The notes under the pieces: generated by a model | Told to the model about the DNA's origin: nothing | Database searches by the model: none | The model's input: only the letters and a program-made list of their open reading frames with translations | Position numbers and translations under genes: made by a program | Part shown: piece by piece, positions 52,170 through 62,210 of the stretch | Numbering within the stretch: the first letter of the stretch is position 1 | How the letters are laid out: the number at the start of each line of letters is the position of its first letter | Source: Phreatobacter stygius | GTDB taxonomy: Bacteria > Pseudomonadota > Alphaproteobacteria > Rhizobiales > Phreatobacteraceae | Length of the DNA: 64,000 bases | Reading direction: 5' to 3' | Assembly: GCF_005144885.1 (NCBI RefSeq) | Contig: NZ_CP039690.1 | Coordinates: forward strand, 806,001-870,000

Positions 52170-54494
52170 ATGACCGGAGCCGTCCGCCAGAGCCGCTTTC
52201 GCATCGAAGGCATGGATTGCGCCTCCTGCGCAGCCAAGATCGACACGGCGGTGCGCCGCCTGCCCGGCATCGCCGATGTCAATGTCTCGGTCGCGACCGG
52301 CCGCATGACCGTCACTCACGGCTCCGACGACGACCTCGCCGCGGTCCAGCGCCGGGTCACCGGTCTTGGTTATGCGGTCGCCGCCATCGGTGCCGATGCC
52401 CCGGCAAGCACCGCCGCCGGCGCGCTTGGCCAAGGCCGGGACCATCACGACCAGCATGACCACCATCACGGGTCCTGCACCGGATCGCATCACGACCACC
52501 ACCACGCTCACGACCATGATGATCACGGCGACCAGCGCCGCTCCGGCCACGCCGGTGCCGCCGGCGGGCCGGCGCCCAGCCTCGGGAGCCTTGGTCTTCC
52601 AAGGCGAGATCAACACCACGACCATGGCCCGGCGACCGGCCCCTGGTGGCGAGGCCGCAAGGGCCTGACGACGATTGCCTGCGGCGCGGCGCTCGCCGCC
52701 GCCTATGGCCTCGGCAAGCTGGTTCCGGCGATCGACCACTGGGTCTTCCTCCTGGCGCTCGCCGTCGGCCTGGTACCGATCGCCCGGCGCGCTTTCGCGG
52801 CGGCGCGCGTCGGCACGCCGTTTTCGATCGAGATGCTGATGACCATCGCCGCGGTCGGCGCGGTGATCATCGGCGCCACCGAAGAAGCCGCCGCCGTCGT
52901 GTTCCTGTTCCTGGTCGGCGAATTGCTCGAAGGCGTTGCCGCCACCAAGGCACGGGCCAGCATCCAGGGCCTCGCCGACCTGGTGCCGAAGACGGCCCTG
53001 GTCGAGACCGAGGGCAGGACCCGCGAAATTGCCGCCGACAGCCTTGTTGTCGGAGCCGTCATCCTGGTCCGGCCGGGCGACCGCGTGCCGGCGGACGGCG
53101 TCATCATCTCAGGCGACAGCGCCATTGACGAAGCCCCGGTCACCGGCGAGAGCACGCCGAAACGCAAGACCGTCGGCGACACCGCCTTTGCCGGCACGGT
53201 CAATGGCGAGGCCGCGCTCCGGCTGCGCGTCACCGCGGCGGCCGCCGACAACACCATCGCGCGGGTCGTCAAACTGGTCGAGGAAGCCCAGGAATCGAAG
53301 GCGCCGACCGAGCGCTTCATCGACAGTTTTTCGCGCTATTACACGCCGGCCGTGCTGGCCGCCGGCGCCCTGGTCGCCATCGTGCCGCCGCTCGCGCTCG
53401 GCGGCGCCTGGGCCGAATGGATCTACAAGGGCCTCGCCATCCTGCTGATCGGCTGCCCTTGCGCCCTGGTGATCTCGACGCCGGCGGCGATCGCCGCCAG
53501 CCTGTCGGCCGGTGCCCGGCGCGGCCTCCTGATGAAGGGCGGCGCCGTGCTCGAGAGCCTCGGATCCCTGACGGTTGTCGCCTTCGACAAGACCGGCACC
53601 CTGACCGGCGGCAAGCCCGAGGTCACCGACGTGGTCGCCTTCGGCCGCGGCGAGGCCGAGGTCGTCGCCCTGGCTGCCGCGCTCGAGACCGGTTCGAACC
53701 ACCCGCTGGCCAAGGCGATCCTGGCGCGCGCCGAGGCGGCCGGCCTCACCGTGACGCCGGCAACCGACATCGGCGCACGCGCCGGCAAGGGCGTGACCGG
53801 CAAGATCGATGGCCTTGCCCTGTTCCTGGGCTCGGCCGCGGCGGTCGCCGAACACGTGCCGCTCGCCGACGACATCGCTGCACGCATCCAGGCGTTCAAC
53901 GACGACGGCAAGACCGTCTCGGTGCTGGCCGCCGGCGATCAGGTCGCCGGCCTCATCGCCATGCGCGACCAGCCGAGAGCCGATGCGAAGCAGGGCCTGG
54001 AGGCGCTGCGCGCCGCCGGCATCCGCACGCTGATGCTGACTGGCGACAACCGCCGCACGGCCGAGGCCATCGGCCGGATCGTCGGCATCGAGCCGCGTGG
54101 CGAATTGCTGCCGGAAGACAAGATGCGCATCGTCAACGACCTGAAGGCGGCCGGCGAGCGCGTCGGCAAGGTCGGCGACGGCATCAATGACGCGCCGGCG
54201 CTTGCCGCCGCAGATGTCGGCATCGCCATGGGGGGAGCTGCCGACGTGGCGCTGGAAACCGCCGATGCGGCGGTGCTGCACGGACGCATCGGCGATGTCG
54301 CGGCGATGATCGCGCTGTCGCGCCGGACCATGGCCAATATCCGTCAGAACATCACCGTGGCGCTCGGCCTGAAGGCGGTGTTCCTGGTCACCACCATGAT
54401 CGGTTTGACCGGGCTCTGGCCGGCCATCCTCGCCGATACCGGCGCCACGGTTCTGGTGACCGCCAATGCCATGCGGCTGTTACGGCCGGCCTGA
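52170..54494 (+). CDS. Heavy-metal P1B-type ATPase (Zn/Cd/Pb export, ZntA/CadA type)
   Basis: A 774-residue metal pump. The N-terminal HMA domain has GMDCASC (Cys17, Cys20). A His/Asp-rich stretch (about residues 91-126) follows, likely a zinc-binding buffer. Next come eight helices with the CPC motif in IGCPCALVIS (about residue 428), the phosphorylation site DKTGTLTGG (about 472), the HP motif SNHPLAKA (about 508) and GDGINDAPAL (about 668). CPC with a His-rich loop points to Zn2+/Cd2+/Pb2+ export rather than copper. No MerR- or ArsR-type regulator lies beside it. Confidence 0.95.
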   Translation: MTGAVRQSRFRIEGMDCASCAAKIDTAVRRLPGIADVNVSVATGRMTVTHGSDDDLAAVQRRVTGLGYAVAAIGADAPASTAAGALGQGRDHHDQHDHHHGSCTGSHHDHHHAHDHDDHGDQRRSGHAGAAGGPAPSLGSLGLPRRDQHHDHGPATGPWWRGRKGLTTIACGAALAAAYGLGKLVPAIDHWVFLLALAVGLVPIARRAFAAARVGTPFSIEMLMTIAAVGAVIIGATEEAAAVVFLFLVGELLEGVAATKARASIQGLADLVPKTALVETEGRTREIAADSLVVGAVILVRPGDRVPADGVIISGDSAIDEAPVTGESTPKRKTVGDTAFAGTVNGEAALRLRVTAAAADNTIARVVKLVEEAQESKAPTERFIDSFSRYYTPAVLAAGALVAIVPPLALGGAWAEWIYKGLAILLIGCPCALVISTPAAIAASLSAGARRGLLMKGGAVLESLGSLTVVAFDKTGTLTGGKPEVTDVVAFGRGEAEVVALAAALETGSNHPLAKAILARAEAAGLTVTPATDIGARAGKGVTGKIDGLALFLGSAAAVAEHVPLADDIAARIQAFNDDGKTVSVLAAGDQVAGLIAMRDQPRADAKQGLEALRAAGIRTLMLTGDNRRTAEAIGRIVGIEPRGELLPEDKMRIVNDLKAAGERVGKVGDGINDAPALAAADVGIAMGGAADVALETADAAVLHGRIGDVAAMIALSRRTMANIRQNITVALGLKAVFLVTTMIGLTGLWPAILADTGATVLVTANAMRLLRPA

Positions 54495-54595
54495 CCGACA
54501 TGACCTAAACCCGACGCGCCGGCGGCGGGCGTTCAAACCCATGGGACGGTGGAACGAGGGTTTCCGGCCAAGGAGCATTCCGCCGGAACCAATGG

Positions 54596-55327
54596 TCAGG
54601 CTGCCGCGGCCTGTCCGCCGACCGCCGGTTCGATGCGGGCCGGCAGGGCGTGGGCCGGTTGACTGCGTCCGAACAGGAAATTCCGCTCGATGGCGCTGGA
54701 TGCCATGAAGGGATAGCGGCTGACGATGCGTTGGTGCACCGAAGGATAATGGATGCCCATCAGGTTGATCGGCTTCTTCAGCCCGGGATAGTGGCGCCGC
54801 TCGCCCATGGCTTCCATGAAGAACAGCCGCTTGTAGAACGCCCGGTGCTCGGTCCTGACCGTTGCGAGGCCGAGGTCCGCCCGGAAGAACTCCGACGCCA
54901 TGAAGCCGAGCCGGACGGTCGCATAGGCAAGCCCGGGACTGATGCGCGACTGCTCGTGATCCACGACGAGCCGGGTCGGATCGATGATGGTCTCGCCGGC
55001 CTGCACCCGCGGGCCCAAGAGATCCTCGAACACCGACATTCCCGGCGAGATCGGATGGGTCCTGGTGGCGGCGTGAATCCGGATCGAACTGGCCAGCTTG
55101 CCGCCGAGGAAGACCCCAAAAATCCAGACATTGGGTGAGTTGTCGTAGCCGTCCTTGAAGATGCCGTGCTTGTTCGGCCGGATCGCACCCTCGCGCAGGT
55201 AGCAATTGTAGCGCAGCCGATAGATCGCCTGCTTGTCTTCTTTCGTCTCCGCCAGCCGATATTCGACCCGACCGAGCAGCTCCATAACGTGATTAGCGAA
55301 TGATCCTGGCGGATTAACCGTATTCAT
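54596..55327 (-). CDS. FeeM-like N-acyl amino acid synthase / GNAT-fold autoinducer-synthase-like protein
   Basis: A 243-residue protein of the N-acyl amino acid synthase (FeeM) group, related in fold to LuxI-type acyl-homoserine-lactone synthases. VEYRLAETKEDKQAIYRLRY opens the fold; IIDPTRLVVDHEQSRISPGL and AYATVRLGFMASEFFRADLG are typical, and the Pro/His-rich end (RHYPGLKKPINLMGIHYPSV) closes it. Such enzymes join an acyl group from ACP to an amino acid. ATG at 55327 follows GAGG. Two canonical CtrA boxes lie 55-100 bp upstream. Acceptor amino acid unknown. Confidence 0.78.
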   Translation of the reverse strand: MNTVNPPGSFANHVMELLGRVEYRLAETKEDKQAIYRLRYNCYLREGAIRPNKHGIFKDGYDNSPNVWIFGVFLGGKLASSIRIHAATRTHPISPGMSVFEDLLGPRVQAGETIIDPTRLVVDHEQSRISPGLAYATVRLGFMASEFFRADLGLATVRTEHRAFYKRLFFMEAMGERRHYPGLKKPINLMGIHYPSVHQRIVSRYPFMASSAIERNFLFGRSQPAHALPARIEPAVGGQAAAA

Positions 55328-55380
55328 CAGGCATGCCTCACATCAAACGCCAGTCTTCGCGGCCAGGAGTGAGGACAATG

Positions 55381-55396
55381 TTAATCAAATTTTAAC
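55381..55396. promoter_or_regulatory. CtrA box 1 upstream of the FeeM-like gene
   Basis: TTAA-TCAAATT-TTAAC, an exact match to the TTAA-N7-TTAAC site of the cell-cycle regulator CtrA. It is 54 bp from the ATG. Confidence 0.75.
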
Positions 55397-55413
55397 GAAT
55401 GGAAAGCGGTTGG

Positions 55414-55429
55414 TTAAAATAGCGTTAAC
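55414..55429. promoter_or_regulatory. CtrA box 2 upstream of the FeeM-like gene
   Basis: TTAA-AATAGCG-TTAAC, a second exact CtrA consensus, 33 bp after box 1 (about three helical turns, so on the same face of the DNA). Confidence 0.75.
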
Positions 55430-55807
55430 GCCGGCGCGCAAGCCGCGCTGACAACATGGATTTTGCTTGAACGCGCCGATGAGAATGTGGTTTTTCTGCG
55501 GAGGCGGTCACGCGCGCCGGTTGCAGAGTACGACACAGGGCCCGGTTGGATCAGCTGCCGTGGCCAAGGCGGGCTGGCCACGCTCTTCGCTCCGCTGGTT
55601 CATTCCGGGAGCTGCCGCAACCATGGCGCGCAACGCCTCACGCGCAGCGTACCGATTGCGCGCATGGCTGTCCGCACTGCCCGACGGTCGTCGGCCGATC
55701 CCCCGTCAAGGCCGGACGGCGATGAGCGCGCCGCATCGCGGCGCGCTTTCACAGGCGCAGTGGGGAGGCAGATCGGGAAACGAAAGCGCGGCGCGCCGGT
55801 GCGCCGG

Positions 55808-58117
55808 TCAGGCGACTTTTTTCAGCAGGCCCGCGCCGGAACGGCTGAGCAGGATGCGCAACTGGTCGTCCGGGATGGCCGGGCTCAGGAGGAAGCCTTG
55901 GATCTCGGTGACCACGCCGGGTTCGTCGATCAGCTTCATCTGGGCGTAGGTCTCGACACCCTCGACCACCACGGCCAGGCCGAGATCGGCGCCGAGCCGG
56001 GTGACGCCTTGCAGCAGCTTGACCGAACGCAGGTCGGTTTCCAGATTGCGCACGAAGGAGCGGTCGATCTTGACCTTTTGCAGCGGGAATTTCTGGAGAT
56101 AGCTGAGGCTGGAATAGCCGGTGCCGAAATCGTCCAGCGCGATCCTGACGCCCATCTCGCGCAGCGTCTCGAGCGTCGCAAGGATCGAAGCCGAGTCCTG
56201 CAGCAGCAATGTCTCGGTGATCTCCAGCTCGAGCCGGTCGGCGGCAAGCCCGGTGGCCTGCAGGGTGTCGCGGACCAGCGCCACGACATCGTCGCGGTCG
56301 AACTGCACCGACGACAGGTTGACCGCGACGCGGACCTCGTTCGGCCAGGCGGCACAAGCCGCGCAGGCCTTTCTCAGCACCTGCCGGCCAAGCTCCACCA
56401 CCAGGCCGGTTTCTTCCGCAATCGGAATGAACTCGGCCGGCGACACCATGCCGCGGGTCGGATGCGGCCAGCGCACCAGTGCTTCGCAGGTGGTGATCCT
56501 GAGCGTCTTCAGGTTCAGCAGCGGCTGGAAGTAGACCGCCAGCTGTTCGTTGTGGATCGCCTTGCGCAGGTCCAGCTCGGTGGCCCGGCGCGCCTGCGCC
56601 TGCCGGTCCATTTCTTCTTCGTAGAAATGCAGGATGCCCTTGCCGCCGGCCTTGGCGCGGGCCAGCGCCATGTCGGCGGATTTCAGCAATTGATCCGGAT
56701 CGGTGCCGTCGCGTGGCGCCAGCGCAATGCCGACCGATGCTCCGCAAACCACCGTCGAGCCTTCGATCTGAAACATGTCGGACAGGTTTTCGATGATCCG
56801 GCCGGCGAGCTTGGCGACCTCGTTGACGGTTCGAACGCCACTTTGCAGCACGACGAATTCGTCGGCGCCGAAACGCGCGACGACATTGGTCTCGCCAACG
56901 ACGAAGCGCAGCCGGTCGGCAACCTCGATCAGCAAGGTGTCGCCGATCGGGTGGCCGAGCGTGTCATTGACCTGCTTGAAATTGTCGAGATCGACGAACA
57001 GCACCGCCAGCACGTCGCTGTCGGAGCGCATGGTCAGCGCCAATTCGAGGCGCTCCTGAAACTGGATGCGGTTCGGCAGGCCGGTCAGGGCGTCGTGACG
57101 CGCCATATGCGTCATGCGCGCCTCGGTCCGGCGCTTCTCGGTAATGTCCTCGATGACGACGACCAGCCCGCCGTTCTCCATCGGCTGGAACGCCACGTCG
57201 ATATGACGTTCGCTGGTCTCGACTTCGAGCCGGTTCATCAGCCGGTCGCCGGCGCGCCGCCTGATCATCTCCATGATGCGGCTGGCATCGTGGGGGTTGA
57301 TCACGCCGCTTTCGGCATAGCTGGCCACGATGGCTTCGATGCGCGCCCCGGACCGAATGCTCTCCGGATCGCAGTGCAACATCTCGCCCCAGCGCGCATT
57401 GACCACAACCAGCCGGCCGGTGGCGTCGAACATGGCGAGCCCGTGCGGCATGTTGTTCAGCGCGGTATCGAAGCGGGCCGCCAGCAGCTCCACATCACGC
57501 TTGGCGATGACCGCATCGAGCAGGATGTTTCTCAGCCGTGCCGCCACGCTGCGCGTGCTGACGAAAAACGGCGCGAAGAAGAGCGCCAGAACGATATGGT
57601 CGATATTGCCGGCGACGACCAGGCCGGCAATGACCGGAATGGCCAGCAAGACGATCTGCGTATCGACGAAACGGCCATTGGCGAAATTGCGCCCGGTGAC
57701 GCCGACCATGTGCGCGAGCACCAGCGACATGCTGAACAGCTGCGCGACCACGCTGGTGGTCAGGGCGAAGCTGGCAAAGCACCAGAGCCCCAGCAGGAAG
57801 ACATAGGCATTGGCGCCGACCGTATAGGCGCGTTCCCAGCGGTGGGCGGCCTCGTAGGTCACGACATCGGCGCGCGCCCGCCGGTAGGACATGATGTGGA
57901 TCGTCCGCCCGAGACTGACCAGGCCGAGCGCGACGGCGAAAACATCGAGGACGACGTCCGACGTGAGATAGGCAGCGTAGAGCGCCGCCACCCACGCCGT
58001 CAGGGCGCCGAACAGAAATGTCCGGACGTCAGCGTAAAGCGCATCGACCATCGCGATATAGATCTCGACGGGGAAATCGCGCTTCGTCTCGTTCGTCGTC
58101 TCAGCACGAATGTTCAT
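55808..58117 (-). CDS. Membrane-bound PAS-GGDEF-EAL protein (c-di-GMP turnover)
   Basis: About 769 residues. Five or six N-terminal helices (about 30-200) are followed by a PAS segment (about 225-330; LNNMPHGLAMFDATGRLVVV). The GGDEF domain (about 340-500) has the active-site loop changed to GADEF in ARFGADEFVVLQ. The EAL domain (about 515-760) is intact: CEALVRWPHPTRG, VNLSSVQF, LELEITETLL and DDFGTGYSSLSYL. So hydrolysis of c-di-GMP is likely and synthesis doubtful. ATG at 58117 lacks a clear ribosome site; GTG at 58168 is possible. Solitary gene, after which a long non-coding gap begins. Confidence 0.92.
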   Translation of the reverse strand: MNIRAETTNETKRDFPVEIYIAMVDALYADVRTFLFGALTAWVAALYAAYLTSDVVLDVFAVALGLVSLGRTIHIMSYRRARADVVTYEAAHRWERAYTVGANAYVFLLGLWCFASFALTTSVVAQLFSMSLVLAHMVGVTGRNFANGRFVDTQIVLLAIPVIAGLVVAGNIDHIVLALFFAPFFVSTRSVAARLRNILLDAVIAKRDVELLAARFDTALNNMPHGLAMFDATGRLVVVNARWGEMLHCDPESIRSGARIEAIVASYAESGVINPHDASRIMEMIRRRAGDRLMNRLEVETSERHIDVAFQPMENGGLVVVIEDITEKRRTEARMTHMARHDALTGLPNRIQFQERLELALTMRSDSDVLAVLFVDLDNFKQVNDTLGHPIGDTLLIEVADRLRFVVGETNVVARFGADEFVVLQSGVRTVNEVAKLAGRIIENLSDMFQIEGSTVVCGASVGIALAPRDGTDPDQLLKSADMALARAKAGGKGILHFYEEEMDRQAQARRATELDLRKAIHNEQLAVYFQPLLNLKTLRITTCEALVRWPHPTRGMVSPAEFIPIAEETGLVVELGRQVLRKACAACAAWPNEVRVAVNLSSVQFDRDDVVALVRDTLQATGLAADRLELEITETLLLQDSASILATLETLREMGVRIALDDFGTGYSSLSYLQKFPLQKVKIDRSFVRNLETDLRSVKLLQGVTRLGADLGLAVVVEGVETYAQMKLIDEPGVVTEIQGFLLSPAIPDDQLRILLSRSGAGLLKKVA

Positions 58118-58267
58118 GATACAGTCGTTGCAAACACCAGCGGGCGAACCTCGCACGAGGGCCACCAAGCGTAATCAAGCAAAAAAACCTTGCGCATCAA
58201 TTAATTGACGTAAGCACTGGCCTGCCGCGGCGGGTCAACGACCCCAGCGCGCAATAGATTTTTATTT

Positions 58268-59521
58268 TCAACGCCCAGTAGTCAACTGCGAAATCAGGCC
58301 CGAGATCACGCTGTTCGAAGTCGGAAAATCCGCGGCGATCCAGGCCGCCCTGAGCGCTGCAAGCGCCGCGCCAAGCTCCGGACCGGCTGTAAAGCCGCGC
58401 GCCACCAGGTCATTTCCGGAAATCGGAAAGGCCGGCGCCTTCCAGCGCTCGGCCAAAGTGGCCAGTTGCCGCCAGGCGGTATCATCAGGTGGCGCGCCGG
58501 AGCGGGCAAAGGCGACCAGCGCACGGTCGCGGTAGCCGCGCGGGCCGGCGGCGAACAGCACCGCCTTGGCGGCCAGTTCGCCATGGGCCGGATCGAGCCC
58601 GTGCCAGCCATGGCCGATGCCGTCGAGCCGGCGGTACTCCTCATTGGAGAGCGACAGCCTGTCGCGCAATCTATCCGCGTCTTCGCGGACCAGCACGGCC
58701 AGCGCCGCAAGCCGCCGCGGCGCTTCGGCCGGCAGTTCCATCAGGCGCTCGATCTCGGCCAAACGGCTGAGATCGCGGCAAAACGGTACGCCGCCGATGA
58801 GCGGCCCGAGCAGCCCGGCATCGGCCATGACCTGCAGGGTTTCGCCTGCCCGCCCGGCAATGACCAGCTTCATGATCTCCATGCGCAGCCGCTCACGCGA
58901 CAGTTCGGCGAGCCCTTGCCGCTCGGCGATACAGGCGGCCAGCGCCGCCGCATCGGGCTCGCCGGCGGCATAGGTCGCATGAAAGCGGAAAAACCGCAGG
59001 ATCCTCAGCCGGTCCTCGCGGATGCGCTGGATGGGATCGCCGATGAACCGGATCCGCCCGGCCCGCAGGTCGGCCTCCCCGCCGAAATAGTCGTGCAGGA
59101 CCCCGTCGCGCGTCAGGCTCATGGCATTGACCGTGAAATCGCGCCGGCTGGCATCGGCCTTCCAGTCGTGGCCGAAACGGACCACCGCGCGGCGCCCGTC
59201 GGTCTCGATGTCTTCGCGCAGCGTGGTGACCTCGAAGCCCCTGCCCTCGACGACCACGGTCACCGTGCCATGGGTTATGCCTGTCGGCACGGATTTGAAC
59301 CCCGCGGCCTTGACGGCGCTGACCACCGCCTCCGGCACGGCCGACGTCGCGATGTCGATATCGCCAGGCGCCATCCCGATCAGGGCGTTGCGCACGGCGC
59401 CGCCCACCGGGCGCGCCTCGCCGGGCCCGGCGTTCAGGACGGCCAGCAGCCGCGCCGCCGGCCCCCGGCTCAGCCAGTCCGGAACCGGAATGCGCCGGAC
59501 CTCGTCCTCGCCGCCGCTCAC
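58268..59521 (-). CDS. cca: CCA tRNA nucleotidyltransferase / poly(A) polymerase family
   Basis: A 417-residue nucleotidyltransferase that completes the 3' CCA of tRNAs. The head domain has RPVGGAVRNALIGMAPGDIDIATS with the catalytic DxD (DID), followed by VVRFGHDWKADASRRDFTVNAMS and the RRD/template block DPIQRIREDRLRILRFFRF. GTG at 59521 overlaps the stop of the DUF6111 gene (GTGA). Last gene of the operon DUF1285-NUDIX-DUF6111-cca, a known alphaproteobacterial order. Confidence 0.95.
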   Translation of the reverse strand: MSGGEDEVRRIPVPDWLSRGPAARLLAVLNAGPGEARPVGGAVRNALIGMAPGDIDIATSAVPEAVVSAVKAAGFKSVPTGITHGTVTVVVEGRGFEVTTLREDIETDGRRAVVRFGHDWKADASRRDFTVNAMSLTRDGVLHDYFGGEADLRAGRIRFIGDPIQRIREDRLRILRFFRFHATYAAGEPDAAALAACIAERQGLAELSRERLRMEIMKLVIAGRAGETLQVMADAGLLGPLIGGVPFCRDLSRLAEIERLMELPAEAPRRLAALAVLVREDADRLRDRLSLSNEEYRRLDGIGHGWHGLDPAHGELAAKAVLFAAGPRGYRDRALVAFARSGAPPDDTAWRQLATLAERWKAPAFPISGNDLVARGFTAGPELGAALAALRAAWIAADFPTSNSVISGLISQLTTGR

Positions 59522-59799
59522 CGCCGCGGCTCCGGCGCGCGCGGCGCGAGATGGGCCGGGTGGAACACGCCGTTTTCCACCCGCGCCGGCACATAGACGG
59601 CGGTCGGATCGCGGCTCTGGCCCGCCAGGTGATAGAGGAAATAGCCGCCGGCCAGAAGGACGCCGCAGAGCCCGATCCAGATCACCGGCTGCCTGTCCCA
59701 ATGCTGCTTCAGCCAGGGATTCTGCTCTTTCAGGTGCAGCCAGCCGATATAAAAGAGAAAGGGCAGCGCAAACAGCGCCAGATTGACCAAGGCACGCAT
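59518..59799 (-). CDS. DUF6111 family small membrane protein
   Basis: A 93-residue protein with two membrane helices (LVNLALFALPFLFYIGWL and IWIGLCGVLLAGGYFLYHLA) joined by a charged loop (KEQNPWLKQHWDRQ), ending in a Pro/Arg-rich tail. It matches the small DUF6111 family found between NUDIX and cca genes in this order of bacteria. Function unknown. Its start shares one base with the upstream stop, and its stop overlaps the cca start. Confidence 0.85.
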   Translation of the reverse strand: MRALVNLALFALPFLFYIGWLHLKEQNPWLKQHWDRQPVIWIGLCGVLLAGGYFLYHLAGQSRDPTAVYVPARVENGVFHPAHLAPRAPEPRR

Positions 59800-60461
59800 C
59801 AGGCCCTCTCGCTCACCGCCTCGATCGGATCGGACAGTCGCTCCCAGAGGTTGCGCAGAATGCCGGCGGTGATGCCCCAGATATATCGCTCGCCAAAGGG
59901 CATGGCATAGAAATAGCGCCGCTGGCCGTTCAATTCACGCGACTGGCGCTGGTGGTTCTTCGGATCCATCAGGAAGGCCAGCGGCACCTCGAAGGCGTCC
60001 GTCACCTCGCTCGGATTGAGGGTCAGTTCGAAACCCGGCTCGACCAGGCCGACCACCGGGGTGATCAGGTAGCCGGTGCGCGACAGGAACGGCGCGAGAT
60101 AGCCGAGCGGCCGGACGTAACGGCGGTCGAGGCCGATCTCCTCCTCGGCCTCGCGCAGCGCCGCCGCCAGCGGGCTTGCGTCATCAGGATCGATCTTGCC
60201 GCCGGGAAAGGCGATCTGGCCCGAATGGTTGGACAGATCCGACGAGCGCTGGGTCAAGAGCACCGTTGCCTCGGGCCGGGCGACCACCGGGATCAGCACC
60301 GCCGCCGGGCGCGCCGGCGGTCCCTCGTTGATGGTCGGGTCACCCGGATCGGCCGGGCGGTCGCCGACGCCCGCGAAGGGATCATGGACGAAGGATGGAA
60401 CGTCGAGCGTCAAGCGCCCGGTCACCGCGGCGGTGAACTGGTCTGGCGAAACGGGAATCAC
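59799..60461 (-). CDS. CoA pyrophosphatase (NUDIX hydrolase, NudL/YeaB-like)
   Basis: A 220-residue NUDIX enzyme. The Nudix box is complete: GGKIDPDDASPLAAALREAE followed by EEIGL (G-x5-E-x7-REUXEEXGU, with one extra residue in the loop). QRSSDLSNHSGQIAFPGG upstream of the box is the mark of CoA diphosphatases, which cut CoA and its esters to 4'-phosphopantetheine and 3',5'-ADP. GTG at 60461 overlaps the DUF1285 stop by four bases; the longer frame to 60698 lies antisense to nothing but reads through that gene and is rejected. Confidence 0.92.
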   Translation of the reverse strand: MIPVSPDQFTAAVTGRLTLDVPSFVHDPFAGVGDRPADPGDPTINEGPPARPAAVLIPVVARPEATVLLTQRSSDLSNHSGQIAFPGGKIDPDDASPLAAALREAEEEIGLDRRYVRPLGYLAPFLSRTGYLITPVVGLVEPGFELTLNPSEVTDAFEVPLAFLMDPKNHQRQSRELNGQRRYFYAMPFGERYIWGITAGILRNLWERLSDPIEAVSERA

Positions 60462-61048
60462 ATTAGCCCCTCGATCTCGGCGGCCGGCACCATGGGGTAG
60501 AAGGTGCCCGCGGCATAGAGGCCGAACCAGGCCGCCCCGTCGACCGGGCGGACCTCGCCGAGATTGGCAAGGTCGTGGAACAGCGCGCGCGAAACCCGGG
60601 CCCAGAGCTCGCGGCGGACATGGACATAGGGCTTCAGCCCGTCGGTGCCAGCCTCCTTCTCGAAGCGCAGGGGATGGTCCGGACCGACCTCCACCCACTC
60701 CTCGGTCTGGGTGCGCAAGGCGATCGCGCGCGTCGTCCCGCTGCCCGAAACACGCATCTCGACGGCGGCGAAGGGCGCGTCGTCGACGGTGATACCGACC
60801 TTTTCGACCGGGGTCACAAGGTAATATTTGTCATCCTCGCGCTTCAGAACGGAAGAAAACAGCTTGACCAGCGCCGGCCGGCCGATCGGCGTCTTCATGT
60901 AGAACCAGGTGCCGTCGGCGGCGATGCGCATATCCAGGTCGCCGCAGAACGGCGGGTTCCACAAATGCACCGGCGGCGGGCCTTTGACAGCCTTGACCTG
61001 GGTCGCGATGCCCTCCAGGCCGCCTGGCGACGGTGATCCGCTGGTCAC
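60458..61048 (-). CDS. DUF1285 domain-containing protein
   Basis: A 196-residue protein matching DUF1285 (PF06938), whose solved members show a two-domain beta fold. Typical blocks are VHLWNPPFCGDLDMRIAADG, WFYMKTPIGRPALVKLFSSV and RFEKEAGTDGLKPYVHVRRE. Function unknown, conserved in proteobacteria. GTG start at 61048 with GAGG 9 nt before it. First gene of the operon with the NUDIX, DUF6111 and cca genes. Confidence 0.9.
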   Translation of the reverse strand: MTSGSPSPGGLEGIATQVKAVKGPPPVHLWNPPFCGDLDMRIAADGTWFYMKTPIGRPALVKLFSSVLKREDDKYYLVTPVEKVGITVDDAPFAAVEMRVSGSGTTRAIALRTQTEEWVEVGPDHPLRFEKEAGTDGLKPYVHVRRELWARVSRALFHDLANLGEVRPVDGAAWFGLYAAGTFYPMVPAAEIEGLM

Positions 61049-61200
61049 GCGATAAGCCTCACGTTTGAGTGAAATCCCTGATCATTTGGCCCCAGGCGAT
61101 TGGCCGGAGCCTCAACCGAACGTAAGACTCGGCTATCGTGATCGCAACGCATGCTTCATGATGCACTGCGAAGGATAGCTGCGCCTCGAAGGGAGCCATC

Positions 61201-62202
<1,002 letters not shown>

Positions 62203-62210
62203 CCGAACTG

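Larger units (their letters stand above)
55328..55807. other. Long intergenic region with CtrA boxes, no gene seen
   Basis: A 480-bp stretch between the FeeM-like gene and the 3' end of the GGDEF/EAL gene. The first 120 bp hold the two CtrA boxes, listed separately, in an AT-rich setting. The remaining 350 bp are GC-rich. A plus-strand frame from 55467 exists there, but its third-position G/C is clearly below that of real genes nearby and it runs into the EAL gene. I see no tRNA or repeat. Confidence 0.5.

Noticed and set aside
55467-55949. 160-residue plus-strand frame after the CtrA boxes
   Set aside because: Third-position G/C looks low compared with neighbouring genes, it runs into the EAL gene on the other strand, and no family motif is visible. 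A short real gene cannot be fully ruled out.
55463-58174. 903-residue plus-strand open frame
   Set aside because: Antisense to the GGDEF/EAL gene over almost its whole length, and rich in Arg, Asp, His and Gln as expected for a shadow frame. No domain is visible.
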